A stretch of 64,000 nt of DNA from Actinomycetota bacterium (lineage in GTDB: Bacteria > Actinomycetota > Actinomycetes > Propionibacteriales > Nocardioidaceae): contig WLJH01000001.1 in NCBI GenBank assembly GCA_009701885.1, positions 1-64,000 on the forward strand, written 5' to 3'. The notes beneath the pieces are model-generated. The model worked only from the letters and a program-made list of their open reading frames with translations. It was not told where the DNA came from and ran no database searches. Position numbers and translations under genes: made by a program. Shown here one piece after another: positions 47,192 to 55,641 of this stretch (position 1 is its first letter; every line of letters starts with the position of its first letter).

Positions 47192-49783
47192 TCATCCGGG
47201 AAGGACCGCGCGCAGCACGCGCGAGCGCACCGCGAGCAGGACGACCGCCACCACCGCGAGGGTGGCGAGCGCCCGCACCCATCCGGTCGCCAGGTCCAGC
47301 GGCAGGGCTGCCAGTGCGACCAGCAGCAGCACGTGCACCGCGAGCACGGTGGTGCCCGCGGAGCCGACGGGCGCCACCACCGGTTCGAGCACCCGCGCGA
47401 GCGGGCGCCAGCAGGCGGTGAGGAGCAACCAGGCGACCAGGGCGACGAGGACCAGCGCGACGAGCCGTCCCGCGGGCAGGTCGCGCCCGTCGGTCAGGTC
47501 CAGCAGGCGCTCGGCCGGTTCGCCGCCGGCCACGGCCGCTGCCGTGGTGGCGCCGGCCCAGGCGAGCCCGAGCACGACCGCGACGGCGAGCAGGGCGCGG
47601 CGCAACCAGGCGCGGTCGAGCAGGGCACGGACCTCGCGCCGGTGGTGGGCCAGCACCAGGCCGTGGACGAAGACGACCTGCCACAGCAGCGGCGGGTACG
47701 CCGCCTCCCAGGTGCCCCGGGTCCAGTCGGGCGTCCACACCACGCCGGCGGCGTACGTCGCCCAGGAGCCGAGGAGTACCAGCCACCAGGCCCGCCGCCG
47801 CAGCAGCGCGACGAGCAGCGGCGTCACGAGGGCGAGCACCACGAGCAGGCCCAGCATCGACAGCGGCCAGGGGATGGTGCGCAGCACGAAGAGCTCGCGC
47901 ACCGCCCACCAGGGCGGCGGGTACTCCAGCAGGGGAGCGGCATCGACGTACAGGTCCGTGCCGCCGGTGCGCCCAGCGCCACCAGGGAGCCAGTGGGTGA
48001 CCGCGCGGTCGGCGTCGCCGGGCAGGTAGCGCAGGCCGAGCACGACGAGCGCGACGAGCACGGCCACCGACCACCAGGTCAGGGCCCGACGCCAGCGGGC
48101 CGACGCGGCCGCCAGCGCACCGCCGGCCTCGACGAGCGCCTCGTGGCGCAGGCCGACGGCGAGCCCGGCGACGAGGACGAACGCCTCGGGACCGACCAGC
48201 CCGCCCATGAGGCGGGCGACCGGTCCGTCGGTGGTCACCAGCAGCTCGACGTGGGCGGCGACCAGACCGACCAGCAGCAACCCGCGCACGACGTCGAGAC
48301 GCAGGTCCCGGTTGCCCGGGACGGCGTGGTCGTGTCCGTCGGCGGCGTAGCCCCATTCGGGGCGGCGCCGCGCGGCGAGTGTGGCGAGGCCGGCCAGCAG
48401 CAGGAGCGAGAGCGCGCTGCCGGCCAGCCACCAGGGGCGGGGGACCGGCAGGACCGCGGTGGCGAGCCCCGGGTCCGGGCTCGGTCCACCCTGCTCCTCA
48501 CCCCCGGTCTCCTCGGCGCCGCCACCCTCGACGTCCTCGGGATCGAGCTCGACCACGGGCGTCACCGGTCCCAGGTCGACCTCTCCCTCGAGGTCGCGGA
48601 GCAGCGCAGCAGCGAGGTCGGGGTCGCGGGTGGCGCGCCAGTCGACGATGCGGTCGCGGGCCTCCGCCTCGCGGCGACGCTCCTCCAGCCAGAGGATGCC
48701 GGCGATGCGCGGCCAGTCCTCGTCGGCACGGAGCACCTGCCGCCACCACGCCCGCTTGATCTCGCCCTCCGGGTCACCGCGGCGGTCGGCGATCCACAGG
48801 GCACCGGTGTCCATGAGGAAGGGCTTGTCGAAGCCGTCCGCGAACCGGTCGTAGAAGGGGCGGGTGGGTGCCTGCTGCCCGTAGTTGTAGACCTCGTTGA
48901 GGCGCGCCCGGAGCGCGCCCTCACCGGGCACCCGGTCGATGTCGAACCCGGTCGCGGACTCCTCCTCGCCGGTCTCGCCGCCGGTGCCCGGGTCCTCGAG
49001 CTCGTTGTCGACGCGTCCGCGGTCGGGCCCGTAGTGGTAGAGCGTGAGCCCGACCCAGTCCACGGCCTCGGACCCGGGCCAGTACGGGCCGTAGGGGTCG
49101 TCACCGCTGCCCAAGCGGCCGTCGCCGTCGGTGTCGAGGGTCTCGACGTCGGCGTTCCGCTCGGGGTCCACGTCGCCGAACGCCGCGCCGTAGGGGTAGC
49201 CGGCACCGTAGACCGGCGACCAGACCATGGCCGCCGAGGGCAGCCGGTCGTGCACGACGTCGGCGAGCTCGCGGAACGCCTCGACGTAGGCACCCGGCTG
49301 CTGGCCCCAGGAGTACCACGTGCCGTTCATCTCGGGGGCGAAGCGCAGCAGGTATCTGCTGTCGAGCTCCTCGTGCAGGGCCGACAGCTCGTCGGTCAGC
49401 GCCGTCGCGTCCTCGGCGTCCAGCTCGTCGAGGGGCACGCTGGGCTCCAGGCTGAGCACCGGCACGGCGCCCTGCGCCGCGGACTCGGTGACCAGGCGGC
49501 GCAGGAAGAAGGTGGAGTCCTGGGTCAGGGGGTAGGCCACGCGCTGGCCGTAGAGCGCGGCGTCGCTGCCCAGCCGGTCCCGGTAGTCCTCCGCGGAGTC
49601 GGTCAGCCAGTCCAGCTGCGGGCCGAACCAGGGGCGTCCCGGCGTTGGCAGGGGCAGCCCGTCGTCGTCCTCGCCCGAGGCAGCGGCGCCGGGCGCCAGC
49701 CACAGGAGGGGAGCGAGCACTCCGACGAGGGCCAGCAGCACCCCAGGCGTCCGCCCCACGACGTACGCCGCGACGCGGGTCAT
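47192..49783 (-). CDS. GH26-like hydrolase domain fused to an OpgC-type acyltransferase membrane domain
   Basis: 863 residues, signal-like N-terminus (about 5-36). Residues ~45-400 resemble GH26 beta-mannanases: E151 in FAPEMNGTWYSWG matches the acid/base Glu. The usual nucleophile Glu appears as D325 in FLMDTGALW, so activity is uncertain. A Glu/Gly-rich linker leads to a multi-helix domain starting RDLRLDVVRGLLLVG near 490, as in OpgC/acyltransferase-3 proteins, with about ten helices. It probably modifies an extracellular glycan. It is the last gene of the GT2 operon, start overlapping the RsbW-type stop (ATGA). Confidence 0.8.
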   Translation of the reverse strand: MTRVAAYVVGRTPGVLLALVGVLAPLLWLAPGAAASGEDDDGLPLPTPGRPWFGPQLDWLTDSAEDYRDRLGSDAALYGQRVAYPLTQDSTFFLRRLVTESAAQGAVPVLSLEPSVPLDELDAEDATALTDELSALHEELDSRYLLRFAPEMNGTWYSWGQQPGAYVEAFRELADVVHDRLPSAAMVWSPVYGAGYPYGAAFGDVDPERNADVETLDTDGDGRLGSGDDPYGPYWPGSEAVDWVGLTLYHYGPDRGRVDNELEDPGTGGETGEEESATGFDIDRVPGEGALRARLNEVYNYGQQAPTRPFYDRFADGFDKPFLMDTGALWIADRRGDPEGEIKRAWWRQVLRADEDWPRIAGILWLEERRREAEARDRIVDWRATRDPDLAAALLRDLEGEVDLGPVTPVVELDPEDVEGGGAEETGGEEQGGPSPDPGLATAVLPVPRPWWLAGSALSLLLLAGLATLAARRRPEWGYAADGHDHAVPGNRDLRLDVVRGLLLVGLVAAHVELLVTTDGPVARLMGGLVGPEAFVLVAGLAVGLRHEALVEAGGALAAASARWRRALTWWSVAVLVALVVLGLRYLPGDADRAVTHWLPGGAGRTGGTDLYVDAAPLLEYPPPWWAVRELFVLRTIPWPLSMLGLLVVLALVTPLLVALLRRRAWWLVLLGSWATYAAGVVWTPDWTRGTWEAAYPPLLWQVVFVHGLVLAHHRREVRALLDRAWLRRALLAVAVVLGLAWAGATTAAAVAGGEPAERLLDLTDGRDLPAGRLVALVLVALVAWLLLTACWRPLARVLEPVVAPVGSAGTTVLAVHVLLLVALAALPLDLATGWVRALATLAVVAVVLLAVRSRVLRAVLPG

Positions 49784-50283
49784 CCCAGGTTGCACGCGAG
49801 GCACCAGTGGTTGCGACCCTCGACCCGCTCGAACCACAGGGTGTCGAGGGCGGAGGCGGCCAGGGCCAGGCCGCGGCCGGACTCGGCGAGCTCGTCGGGC
49901 ATGGACAGGTCGCCGAGGTCGAGGCTCACCGGCATGCCGTTGTCGCTGAGGGTGGCGACGACCTCGCGGTCGGTGGCCAGCAGCTGGATCTCGAAGCGGC
50001 GCGCCTCGGACGGGTCCACGGCAGGCAGCGCTGAGTCGTGCGCGTAGGCGTGCTCGACGATGTTGCCGAGGATCTCGATGACCGACATCTCGAACTTCAT
50101 CCGGATCGGGTCGGTGACCTGGGGGTGGTGCGCGAAGAGGTGCTCGAGCATGGAGTGGACCAGGTCCATGACCTCCGGGTCGGCCGCCGCCGAGAGGACC
50201 AGGCGGTGCGGCGCGGCAGCGAGCTCGTCGAGGACGGCGGGACGACCCGCCTCCCCGCCTCGCCCGGCTGCGCTCTCAGGCAT
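49780..50283 (-). CDS. RsbW/SpoIIAB-type ATP-binding regulator
   Basis: 167 residues with the HATPase_c nucleotide pocket of anti-sigma kinases: N-box EILGNIVEHAY (N74), DNGMP (114-118) and GRGLAL (136-141). It should phosphorylate the STAS protein encoded just before it and bind a partner when that protein is phosphorylated. It overlaps the STAS gene by eight bases and the hydrolase/acyltransferase gene by four. No sigma factor lies in the operon, so its target is unknown. Confidence 0.9.
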   Translation of the reverse strand: MPESAAGRGGEAGRPAVLDELAAAPHRLVLSAAADPEVMDLVHSMLEHLFAHHPQVTDPIRMKFEMSVIEILGNIVEHAYAHDSALPAVDPSEARRFEIQLLATDREVVATLSDNGMPVSLDLGDLSMPDELAESGRGLALAASALDTLWFERVEGRNHWCLACNLG

Positions 50284-50608
50284 CGAAGGCCGTCTCGACG
50301 CTCTCGCGCGCCCGCAGGACCCGGTCGAGGTTGGTCAGCTCGAAGACCGAGACCACCGCCGGGGTGGGCCGGGCGACGCGCAGGTCGCCACCGGCCTGGC
50401 GAGCGGCCTTGAGCCCACCGATGAGCGCGCCGAGCCCGGAGGAGTCCAGGAAGGTCGTCTCCCCGAGGTCGACGACGATCCGGGCGCTGCCTCCCGCCAC
50501 GAGGTCGGAGAGGGTCTCCTTGAGCTGGCGTGCCGAGACCATGTTCAGCCGGCCTCGGGGCACGACCACGGCGATGCCGTCGTCACGGGTGGAGACGTCG
50601 AGTTCCAT
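50276..50608 (-). CDS. STAS-domain anti-anti-sigma factor
   Basis: 110 residues, the typical length. The phosphorylation motif DSSGLG is at 55-60, with the usual ISxxxL-like strands before it (RIVVDLGETTFL). The unphosphorylated form should bind the RsbW-type protein and release its target. Its start ATG 50608 overlaps the glycosyltransferase stop by one base. Confidence 0.92.
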   Translation of the reverse strand: MELDVSTRDDGIAVVVPRGRLNMVSARQLKETLSDLVAGGSARIVVDLGETTFLDSSGLGALIGGLKAARQAGGDLRVARPTPAVVSVFELTNLDRVLRARESVETAFDA

Positions 50609-52674
50609 CAGGTTGCTCCTTCACGGGCAGGTGCCGCGATGTCGGTCGGTGGGTCGGACTGCACGTCGGACGAGGGTTCGGGTGGCTCGAAGCCGCGGTA
50701 GCGGGCGGCCTTGATGATGACGGAGAAGATGAGCAGGTCGAAGGCGACCCACACCATGTTGAACAGCGCCCCGGCGGTGTTGGCCTGACCGGCGAGGATC
50801 CGGATGGTGCCGACGACCATGGCCGCCAGGAGCAGCCCGATCGCCCACAGCTGCGGGCGGACCAGGTGCCAGGCCGGTCCGGTGGGTTCCTGCTTGGTCT
50901 TGGGGGTGACCGCGAAGTCGAGCGGGCGGCCCAGGAAGACGTTGCCGAACGCCGAGGTGAAGGACTTGATCCACACCGGGAACAGCGCCAGGGAGTACTG
51001 CTGCCCGCGCCAGGTCGGTCTCCCGTCGGCGACCAGCCAGAAGAGCAGCTGGTTGACCACCAGGAAGGGGATCAGGCGCAGGAAGAACTCCGTCGAGAGC
51101 GCCTGCACCGGGAGGACGCCGATCATCAGGTAGACCACGGGGGCGCCGATGTAGACGATCGCGGCGAAGCCGGAGAGGTAGCTCCACATCGTCGCGAAGT
51201 ACATGAGCCGCTGCGCCAGCGTGAGGCCCTTCTGCACCAGCGGGTTCTCCCGGAACATCACCTGCACGGTGCCCTGGGCCCAGCGCAGCCGCTGGACCAG
51301 CATCGTCTGCAGGTCCTCCGGCGCCAGGCCGTGGGCCAGCACCTCGTCGTGGTACGCCGAGTGCCAGCCCATCGTGTGCAGCCGCATGCAGGTCGCCATG
51401 TCCTCGGTGACCGAGATCGTGGCCAGCGGCATGATCGCCTGCGCCTCGCCCCCGCGGTCGACGTCGATGGCGCGCACCAGGGTCTCGACGGCCTCGACCG
51501 CCGCGAGGGGCGAGAGGTCGCGGGCCAGCACCTGGCCCAGCTCGCCGGCGTCCATGGAGCCGAGGTGGATGTCGGGGTCCTCGGCGATCTCCTCGAGCTC
51601 GGCCAGGACGGCGAGGTCCTCCTGGAGCGTGGCGAGGTCCTCGGCCACCAGCGACGCGCGCACGGCGGCGACCCGCTGCTGGAAGGCGAAGGTGACGTCG
51701 AAGAGCGGGACGTCCCGGGCGAGGTCGCGCCGTGCCCTCTCGATGTCGGCCAGGATCGTGTCCAGCGCCGCCCGGACCTCGTGCTCCTCCGCGCCGAGGG
51801 CGGCACGCGAGCGGCGCACGACGCTGCGGGCGGTGCGCAGCGCCCGCTCGACGCCGGTCTCGACCTCCTGGACGTAGCGGCTGATGCCGAGCTGCATCAG
51901 GGCCTCGCGCCGGATCACGGCGTTGGAGCCGCAGAAGAACGCGGAGTTCCAGCCGTCCTTGCCCTGCTGGATCGGTCCGTAGAACAGCGGGGCCTGGCTG
52001 CCGAGCGGGTCGTCGTCCGGCACGTTCACGAACCACTGCGGGGTCTGGACGAGGGCCATCTTCTCGTCGGTGAAGTAGCCCAGGGTCCGGTCGAGGATCT
52101 CCGGCATCGGGATCTGGTCGGCGTCGAGGATCAGCATGAACTCGCCGTCGGTGTTGAGCAGCGCGTTGTTGAGGTTGCCGGCCTTGGCGTGCCGCGGCAT
52201 CCCGACCCAGTCCGCGGAGCGGGTCAGCCAGCCGATGCCCTCGGCCTCGGCGGCCGCCCGCATCTCGGGCCGGTTGCCGTCGTCGAGCACCCACGTGCGG
52301 TGGGGGTAGGTGATCGCCTTGGCCGCCCGCGCGGTGGTCATGACCAGGTCGATCGGCTCGTTGTAGGTCGCGATGAACACGTCGACCGTCAGGTCCGGCG
52401 GGGCAGGGGGCGGCTCGCCGCGTTCGCGCAGCCTCCACATGCCCAGTCCGAAGAGCAGCGAGTCGATGAGGCTGTAGGTCTCGGCCAGCACGAGCGGCAC
52501 GCCGATCCACCACGCGTCCCAGTTGACCGAGAACAGCCAGCGCCAGGTGACGTAGTTGAGACCCAGCAGCGCGGTCAGCACCACGACGATGCGGATCTGC
52601 AGCAGCCGGTGCCGCCGGCGCCGCTCGGCGGCCTCGGGCGAGAGTGCGGCCAGGTCGGCCCGGCTACGCCTCAC
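50608..52674 (-). CDS. Cellulose-synthase-like family 2 glycosyltransferase with a large insertion
   Basis: 688 residues. GT2 motifs are complete: DDG (131-133), DAD (184-186), TED (423-425) and QRLRW (461-465), the processive beta-glycan synthase set. Two N-terminal helices and about five C-terminal helices form the membrane channel. Between residues ~265 and ~418, where BcsA has a short loop, lies a ~150-residue Arg/Glu/Ala-rich, helical, probably coiled-coil insertion. No PilZ domain is present, so c-di-GMP control as in BcsA is unlikely. The start GTG 52674 overlaps the phosphatase stop (GTGA). Confidence 0.9.
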   Translation of the reverse strand: MRRSRADLAALSPEAAERRRRHRLLQIRIVVVLTALLGLNYVTWRWLFSVNWDAWWIGVPLVLAETYSLIDSLLFGLGMWRLRERGEPPPAPPDLTVDVFIATYNEPIDLVMTTARAAKAITYPHRTWVLDDGNRPEMRAAAEAEGIGWLTRSADWVGMPRHAKAGNLNNALLNTDGEFMLILDADQIPMPEILDRTLGYFTDEKMALVQTPQWFVNVPDDDPLGSQAPLFYGPIQQGKDGWNSAFFCGSNAVIRREALMQLGISRYVQEVETGVERALRTARSVVRRSRAALGAEEHEVRAALDTILADIERARRDLARDVPLFDVTFAFQQRVAAVRASLVAEDLATLQEDLAVLAELEEIAEDPDIHLGSMDAGELGQVLARDLSPLAAVEAVETLVRAIDVDRGGEAQAIMPLATISVTEDMATCMRLHTMGWHSAYHDEVLAHGLAPEDLQTMLVQRLRWAQGTVQVMFRENPLVQKGLTLAQRLMYFATMWSYLSGFAAIVYIGAPVVYLMIGVLPVQALSTEFFLRLIPFLVVNQLLFWLVADGRPTWRGQQYSLALFPVWIKSFTSAFGNVFLGRPLDFAVTPKTKQEPTGPAWHLVRPQLWAIGLLLAAMVVGTIRILAGQANTAGALFNMVWVAFDLLIFSVIIKAARYRGFEPPEPSSDVQSDPPTDIAAPAREGAT

Positions 52675-53864
52675 CCGATCTCCTCGACGCCCTGCCGGAA
52701 CACCGCCACGACCGTGATGTCGTCCAACGGCGTCTCCTCGGTCGCGTGACGCGCCATCGCCGTGAGGAAGGAGGGCAGGTCGTCGGCCTCGGCGACCCAG
52801 GCGCCGACCGCCCGGGGCCAGTCGTCGGGGTCCTCCAGCAGGTCGAGGACGCCGTCGCTGAAGAGCACGAGGCGGTCGCCGGTCCCCAGCTCGACCTCGA
52901 CCTCCTCCCAGTGGTCGTCGGGGAGGATGCCGAGCGGCCGGTCGCGACCCGACAGCCGCACGGGCGTGCCGTCGGCGCGGACGAGCAGGAGCAGGCCGGA
53001 GCCGGCGTCGACGTACCGGGCGACGCCCGACTCCAGGTCGAGGGCGAGGTCGATGAGGGTGACGAAGGACTCCGCGCGCTCCAGGTCGTCGAGCATCGAG
53101 CGGGCCACGTGGGTGACCGTGACGCCCAGGTCGACGCCTGCGGACACCGCGGAGGACGTGCCCCGGAGCGCGGTTCGGGTGGCGGCGCCGATGAGCGCGG
53201 CGCCGGTGCCCTTGCCCATGACGTCGCCGAGGCTGACGTGCAGGACCCCGCCGCTGACCTCGTAGTCGTAGAAGTCGCCACCGACAGCGAGCGCCGGCAG
53301 GCACAGCCCGTCGACGTCCCACTCGCCGACCCGCACCGGGCGGGAGGGCAGCAGGGAGGCCTGCACCCGGCTCGCCTGCTGCATCTCGGTGGAGGCGACG
53401 AGCTCGCGCTCGGCCCAGGCGGCGAGGTCCTCGAAGGCCTCGCGCTGCTCGGGGGTCAGCTCGCGCGGCTGGGTGTCGAAGACGCAGAAGGTCGCCACCG
53501 CCGTGCCGGTGTGGTCGCGCAGCGGCAGCCCGACATAGGCGTTGACCCCCTCGTGGACGACAGGCAGGTCCTGGAACCGGGGATCGGCATGGGCGTCGAC
53601 GACCGCCAACGGCTCGTCGCCGTCCTCGGCCAGCGTGGTCGAGCAGAAGGTGTCCTCGGCCGGCATCGGGCCCGGCTCGAACCCGGCGGCACTGGGAAAC
53701 CACGCGCGGCCGCGGTCCAGCACCGTCACGGCGGACATCGGGACGTCGAGCGCCAGGCAGGCCAGCCGGGTGATCCGGTCCAGGCGCGGGTGGCTGCCCA
53801 CCTCAGCCAGCCCGAGACCGTCGACCGCCCGCTGGCGGCGCTCGTCCTCGACCCCCCCGACCAC
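52671..53864 (-). CDS. GAF domain-PP2C (SpoIIE/RsbU-type) protein phosphatase
   Basis: 397 residues. A GAF domain occupies about 20-160 (FCSTTLAEDG, NAYVGLPLRDHTG). A PP2C domain follows, with metal motifs VGGDFYDYE (194-202), GDVMGKGT (213-220), LFSDGVLD and DDITVVAVF. It should dephosphorylate the STAS protein of the same operon, with the GAF domain as sensor. GTG 53864 is chosen because GAAGG lies seven bases upstream; GTG 53885 and the longer frame are less likely. It is the first gene of the five-gene operon. Confidence 0.88.
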   Translation of the reverse strand: MVGGVEDERRQRAVDGLGLAEVGSHPRLDRITRLACLALDVPMSAVTVLDRGRAWFPSAAGFEPGPMPAEDTFCSTTLAEDGDEPLAVVDAHADPRFQDLPVVHEGVNAYVGLPLRDHTGTAVATFCVFDTQPRELTPEQREAFEDLAAWAERELVASTEMQQASRVQASLLPSRPVRVGEWDVDGLCLPALAVGGDFYDYEVSGGVLHVSLGDVMGKGTGAALIGAATRTALRGTSSAVSAGVDLGVTVTHVARSMLDDLERAESFVTLIDLALDLESGVARYVDAGSGLLLLVRADGTPVRLSGRDRPLGILPDDHWEEVEVELGTGDRLVLFSDGVLDLLEDPDDWPRAVGAWVAEADDLPSFLTAMARHATEETPLDDITVVAVFRQGVEEIG

Positions 53865-53891
53865 TCGCAAACCTTCCCATCGGCGCGTCTC

Positions 53892-53910
53892 GTCCACTCG
53901 GTGGGTGGAC
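53892..53910. promoter_or_regulatory. Inverted repeat in the divergent phosphatase/response-regulator intergenic region
   Basis: GTCCAC (53892-53897) and GTGGAC (53905-53910) are separated by seven bases. It sits 28 bases before the phosphatase start in the 145-base divergent region. It may be a binding site for the response regulator encoded on the other side, which would link the two units. Confidence 0.35.
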
Positions 53911-54009
53911 GCTACCGCTTCGACCGCTAGTTTGTGGGCGACCGCCCGGGTGTGCCGCGGCGGTGCGTCGAGAGGCCGCGCCGAGAGCCGCGGTCGGGAG
54001 GTGGCAGAC

Positions 54010-54759
54010 GTGACCCAGGTGCGGCACCGGGCCCTGGTGGTCGACGACGACCCCGACATCGCCGACCTCGTGGTCATGGTGCTGGAGGCCCTCGACCTGG
54101 ACGTCGTCGTCGCCCCGACCGGCGCGGCGGCGCTGACCCTGGCCCGCGAGCGCCAGCCCGACCTGGTGACCCTCGACCTCACGCTGCCGGACATGGACGG
54201 CACCGAGGTCTGCGAGCAGCTGCGCGCCTTCACCGACGCCTACATCATCATGATCACCGGCCGCGACGCCGAGATCGACCGGCTGGTCGGCCTGGAGGTC
54301 GGCGCCGACGAGTACCTCTGCAAGCCGTTCTCCCCGCGGGAGCTGCGGGCCCGCGCCGCGGCGCTGCTCCGGCGCCCGCGCATGGGCCTGCCCGCCGCGA
54401 ACGAGGGCGAGGACCAGGACCGCACGACCGTGCGCGCATCTGGCGTCTCGATGACCGACCTGGGCCACGGCCTGCTGCTCGACCCGCTCACCGGCGCTAC
54501 CCGCTACCGCGACGAGTCGGTGCCGTTGACCCCGACCGAGGGCCGCATCCTGCTCACACTGGCGCGACACCTGGGCGAGCCGCTCGAGCGCGGGGCGCTG
54601 GTCAAGGAGGTCTGGCAGGGGGAGTTCATCGAGTCCGACTTCCTGGTCGACGTCCAGGTGGCCGGGCTGAGGCGCAAGCTGCGCAGCACCACCGGGCGCG
54701 ACTGGATCGCGGTCGTCGGCGGCACGGCGTACCGGCTCAGGACGGCCCAGGAGGCCTGA
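54010..54759 (+). CDS. OmpR/PhoB-type response regulator
   Basis: 249 residues. Receiver domain: acidic pair D12-D13, phosphorylation site D56 in VTLDLTLPDMDG, and Lys in CKPFSP. The C-terminal winged helix is clear (VPLTPTEGRILLTLARH ... VDVQVAGLRRKL ... GTAYRL). GGGAGG at 53996-54001 is eight bases before GTG 54010, so this start is preferred over GTG 54001. No histidine kinase lies nearby. It is divergent from the polysaccharide operon and may control it. Confidence 0.93.
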   Translation: MTQVRHRALVVDDDPDIADLVVMVLEALDLDVVVAPTGAAALTLARERQPDLVTLDLTLPDMDGTEVCEQLRAFTDAYIIMITGRDAEIDRLVGLEVGADEYLCKPFSPRELRARAAALLRRPRMGLPAANEGEDQDRTTVRASGVSMTDLGHGLLLDPLTGATRYRDESVPLTPTEGRILLTLARHLGEPLERGALVKEVWQGEFIESDFLVDVQVAGLRRKLRSTTGRDWIAVVGGTAYRLRTAQEA

Positions 54760-55435
54760 ACCGCTCGTTGAACCGGCGTACGACGTCCTGCTCGACGGTG
54801 CGCGCCGCCTCCCTTGCCTTGCGCCGGGCCAGCTCGGAGGCCGCCTGCAGCGCCTGGGGGTCCAGCCGCTCGCGCGCGGCGGACTCCTTGGCCAGCGCCT
54901 TGGCCTCCTTGGCCCGCTTCTTCTCCAGCGCGGCGAGCTCGGAGGCCACGATGTCCTCGCGGGCGACGTGCACCCGCACGACGTTGAGGAAGGTGACCAC
55001 CGTGACGATGAGGGGCCACGGCAGCTGCCACTCGCCCGGGGACTCGCCCCAGGCGAGGGTCGCGTAGACCGCCCAACAGATGAGGCTGGGCGCCAGGAAC
55101 CCGAGCACCGCCTGGCGCCGGTCGCTGGCCCACTCCTGCTCGGCGCGGGTCCGCAGCTCGGCGGGGGTGGCTCGCACGAGCCCGCGGCCCTGCGGCGCCG
55201 TGAGCCGGGGGACCAGGTCCTCGAGCAGCGGCACGAGGTCGCCGAGCACCCGGGCCCCGCGGGCGTGCTCGGTCCGCTCGTCGTGCTCCTCCAGGTCTAG
55301 GCGTCCCTCGGCGTAGGCCTCGCCCAGCAGGTGCGTGGCGGTGAAGCGGTCGGCGTCGCTGGCCCGCAGCCGGGCGTGGGCGGGGTCGCGCGGGTCGTGC
55401 GGGAACGCGCTCCACGCGTCGGCGTCGAGTCCCAC
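54737..55435 (-). CDS. DUF1707 / 2TM domain membrane protein
   Basis: 232 residues. The N-terminal DUF1707 segment is clear (RLRASDADRFTATHLLGEAYAEGRLDLEEHDERTEHA is the family pattern). Two membrane helices (about 105-125 and 131-150) follow, then a Lys/Arg/Ala/Glu-rich C-terminus that looks like a coiled coil (160-225). Its 3' end overlaps the response regulator gene by 23 bases on the other strand. The function is unknown. Confidence 0.82.
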   Translation of the reverse strand: MGLDADAWSAFPHDPRDPAHARLRASDADRFTATHLLGEAYAEGRLDLEEHDERTEHARGARVLGDLVPLLEDLVPRLTAPQGRGLVRATPAELRTRAEQEWASDRRQAVLGFLAPSLICWAVYATLAWGESPGEWQLPWPLIVTVVTFLNVVRVHVAREDIVASELAALEKKRAKEAKALAKESAARERLDPQALQAASELARRKAREAARTVEQDVVRRFNERFRPPGPS

Positions 55436-55544
55436 GGGCCCTCCTCCGCTGCTGGCCGGTCACTGGTCGGTCGCTCGGGGTCCAGCCTAGGTGTCGTGGC
55501 GGAGCGCGGCGTCCGGACCTGGCGGGTCGCTGGCGGCGGACAAC

Positions 55545-55558
55545 TAGAACACGTTACA
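55545..55558. promoter_or_regulatory. KstR box upstream of the ferredoxin reductase operon
   Basis: TAGAACACGTTACA matches the KstR consensus TnnAACnnGTTnnA exactly. It lies 84 bases before the GTG at 55642 and marks this five-gene unit as part of the steroid regulon. Confidence 0.8.
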
Positions 55559-55641
55559 GTTCCGGCGCGGTCGCCACCCGGCGGGCGCACGACGAGACGA
55601 ACCCTGGCGGGGCCGCTCGGGGAAGGGGAGGATCACCCGCT

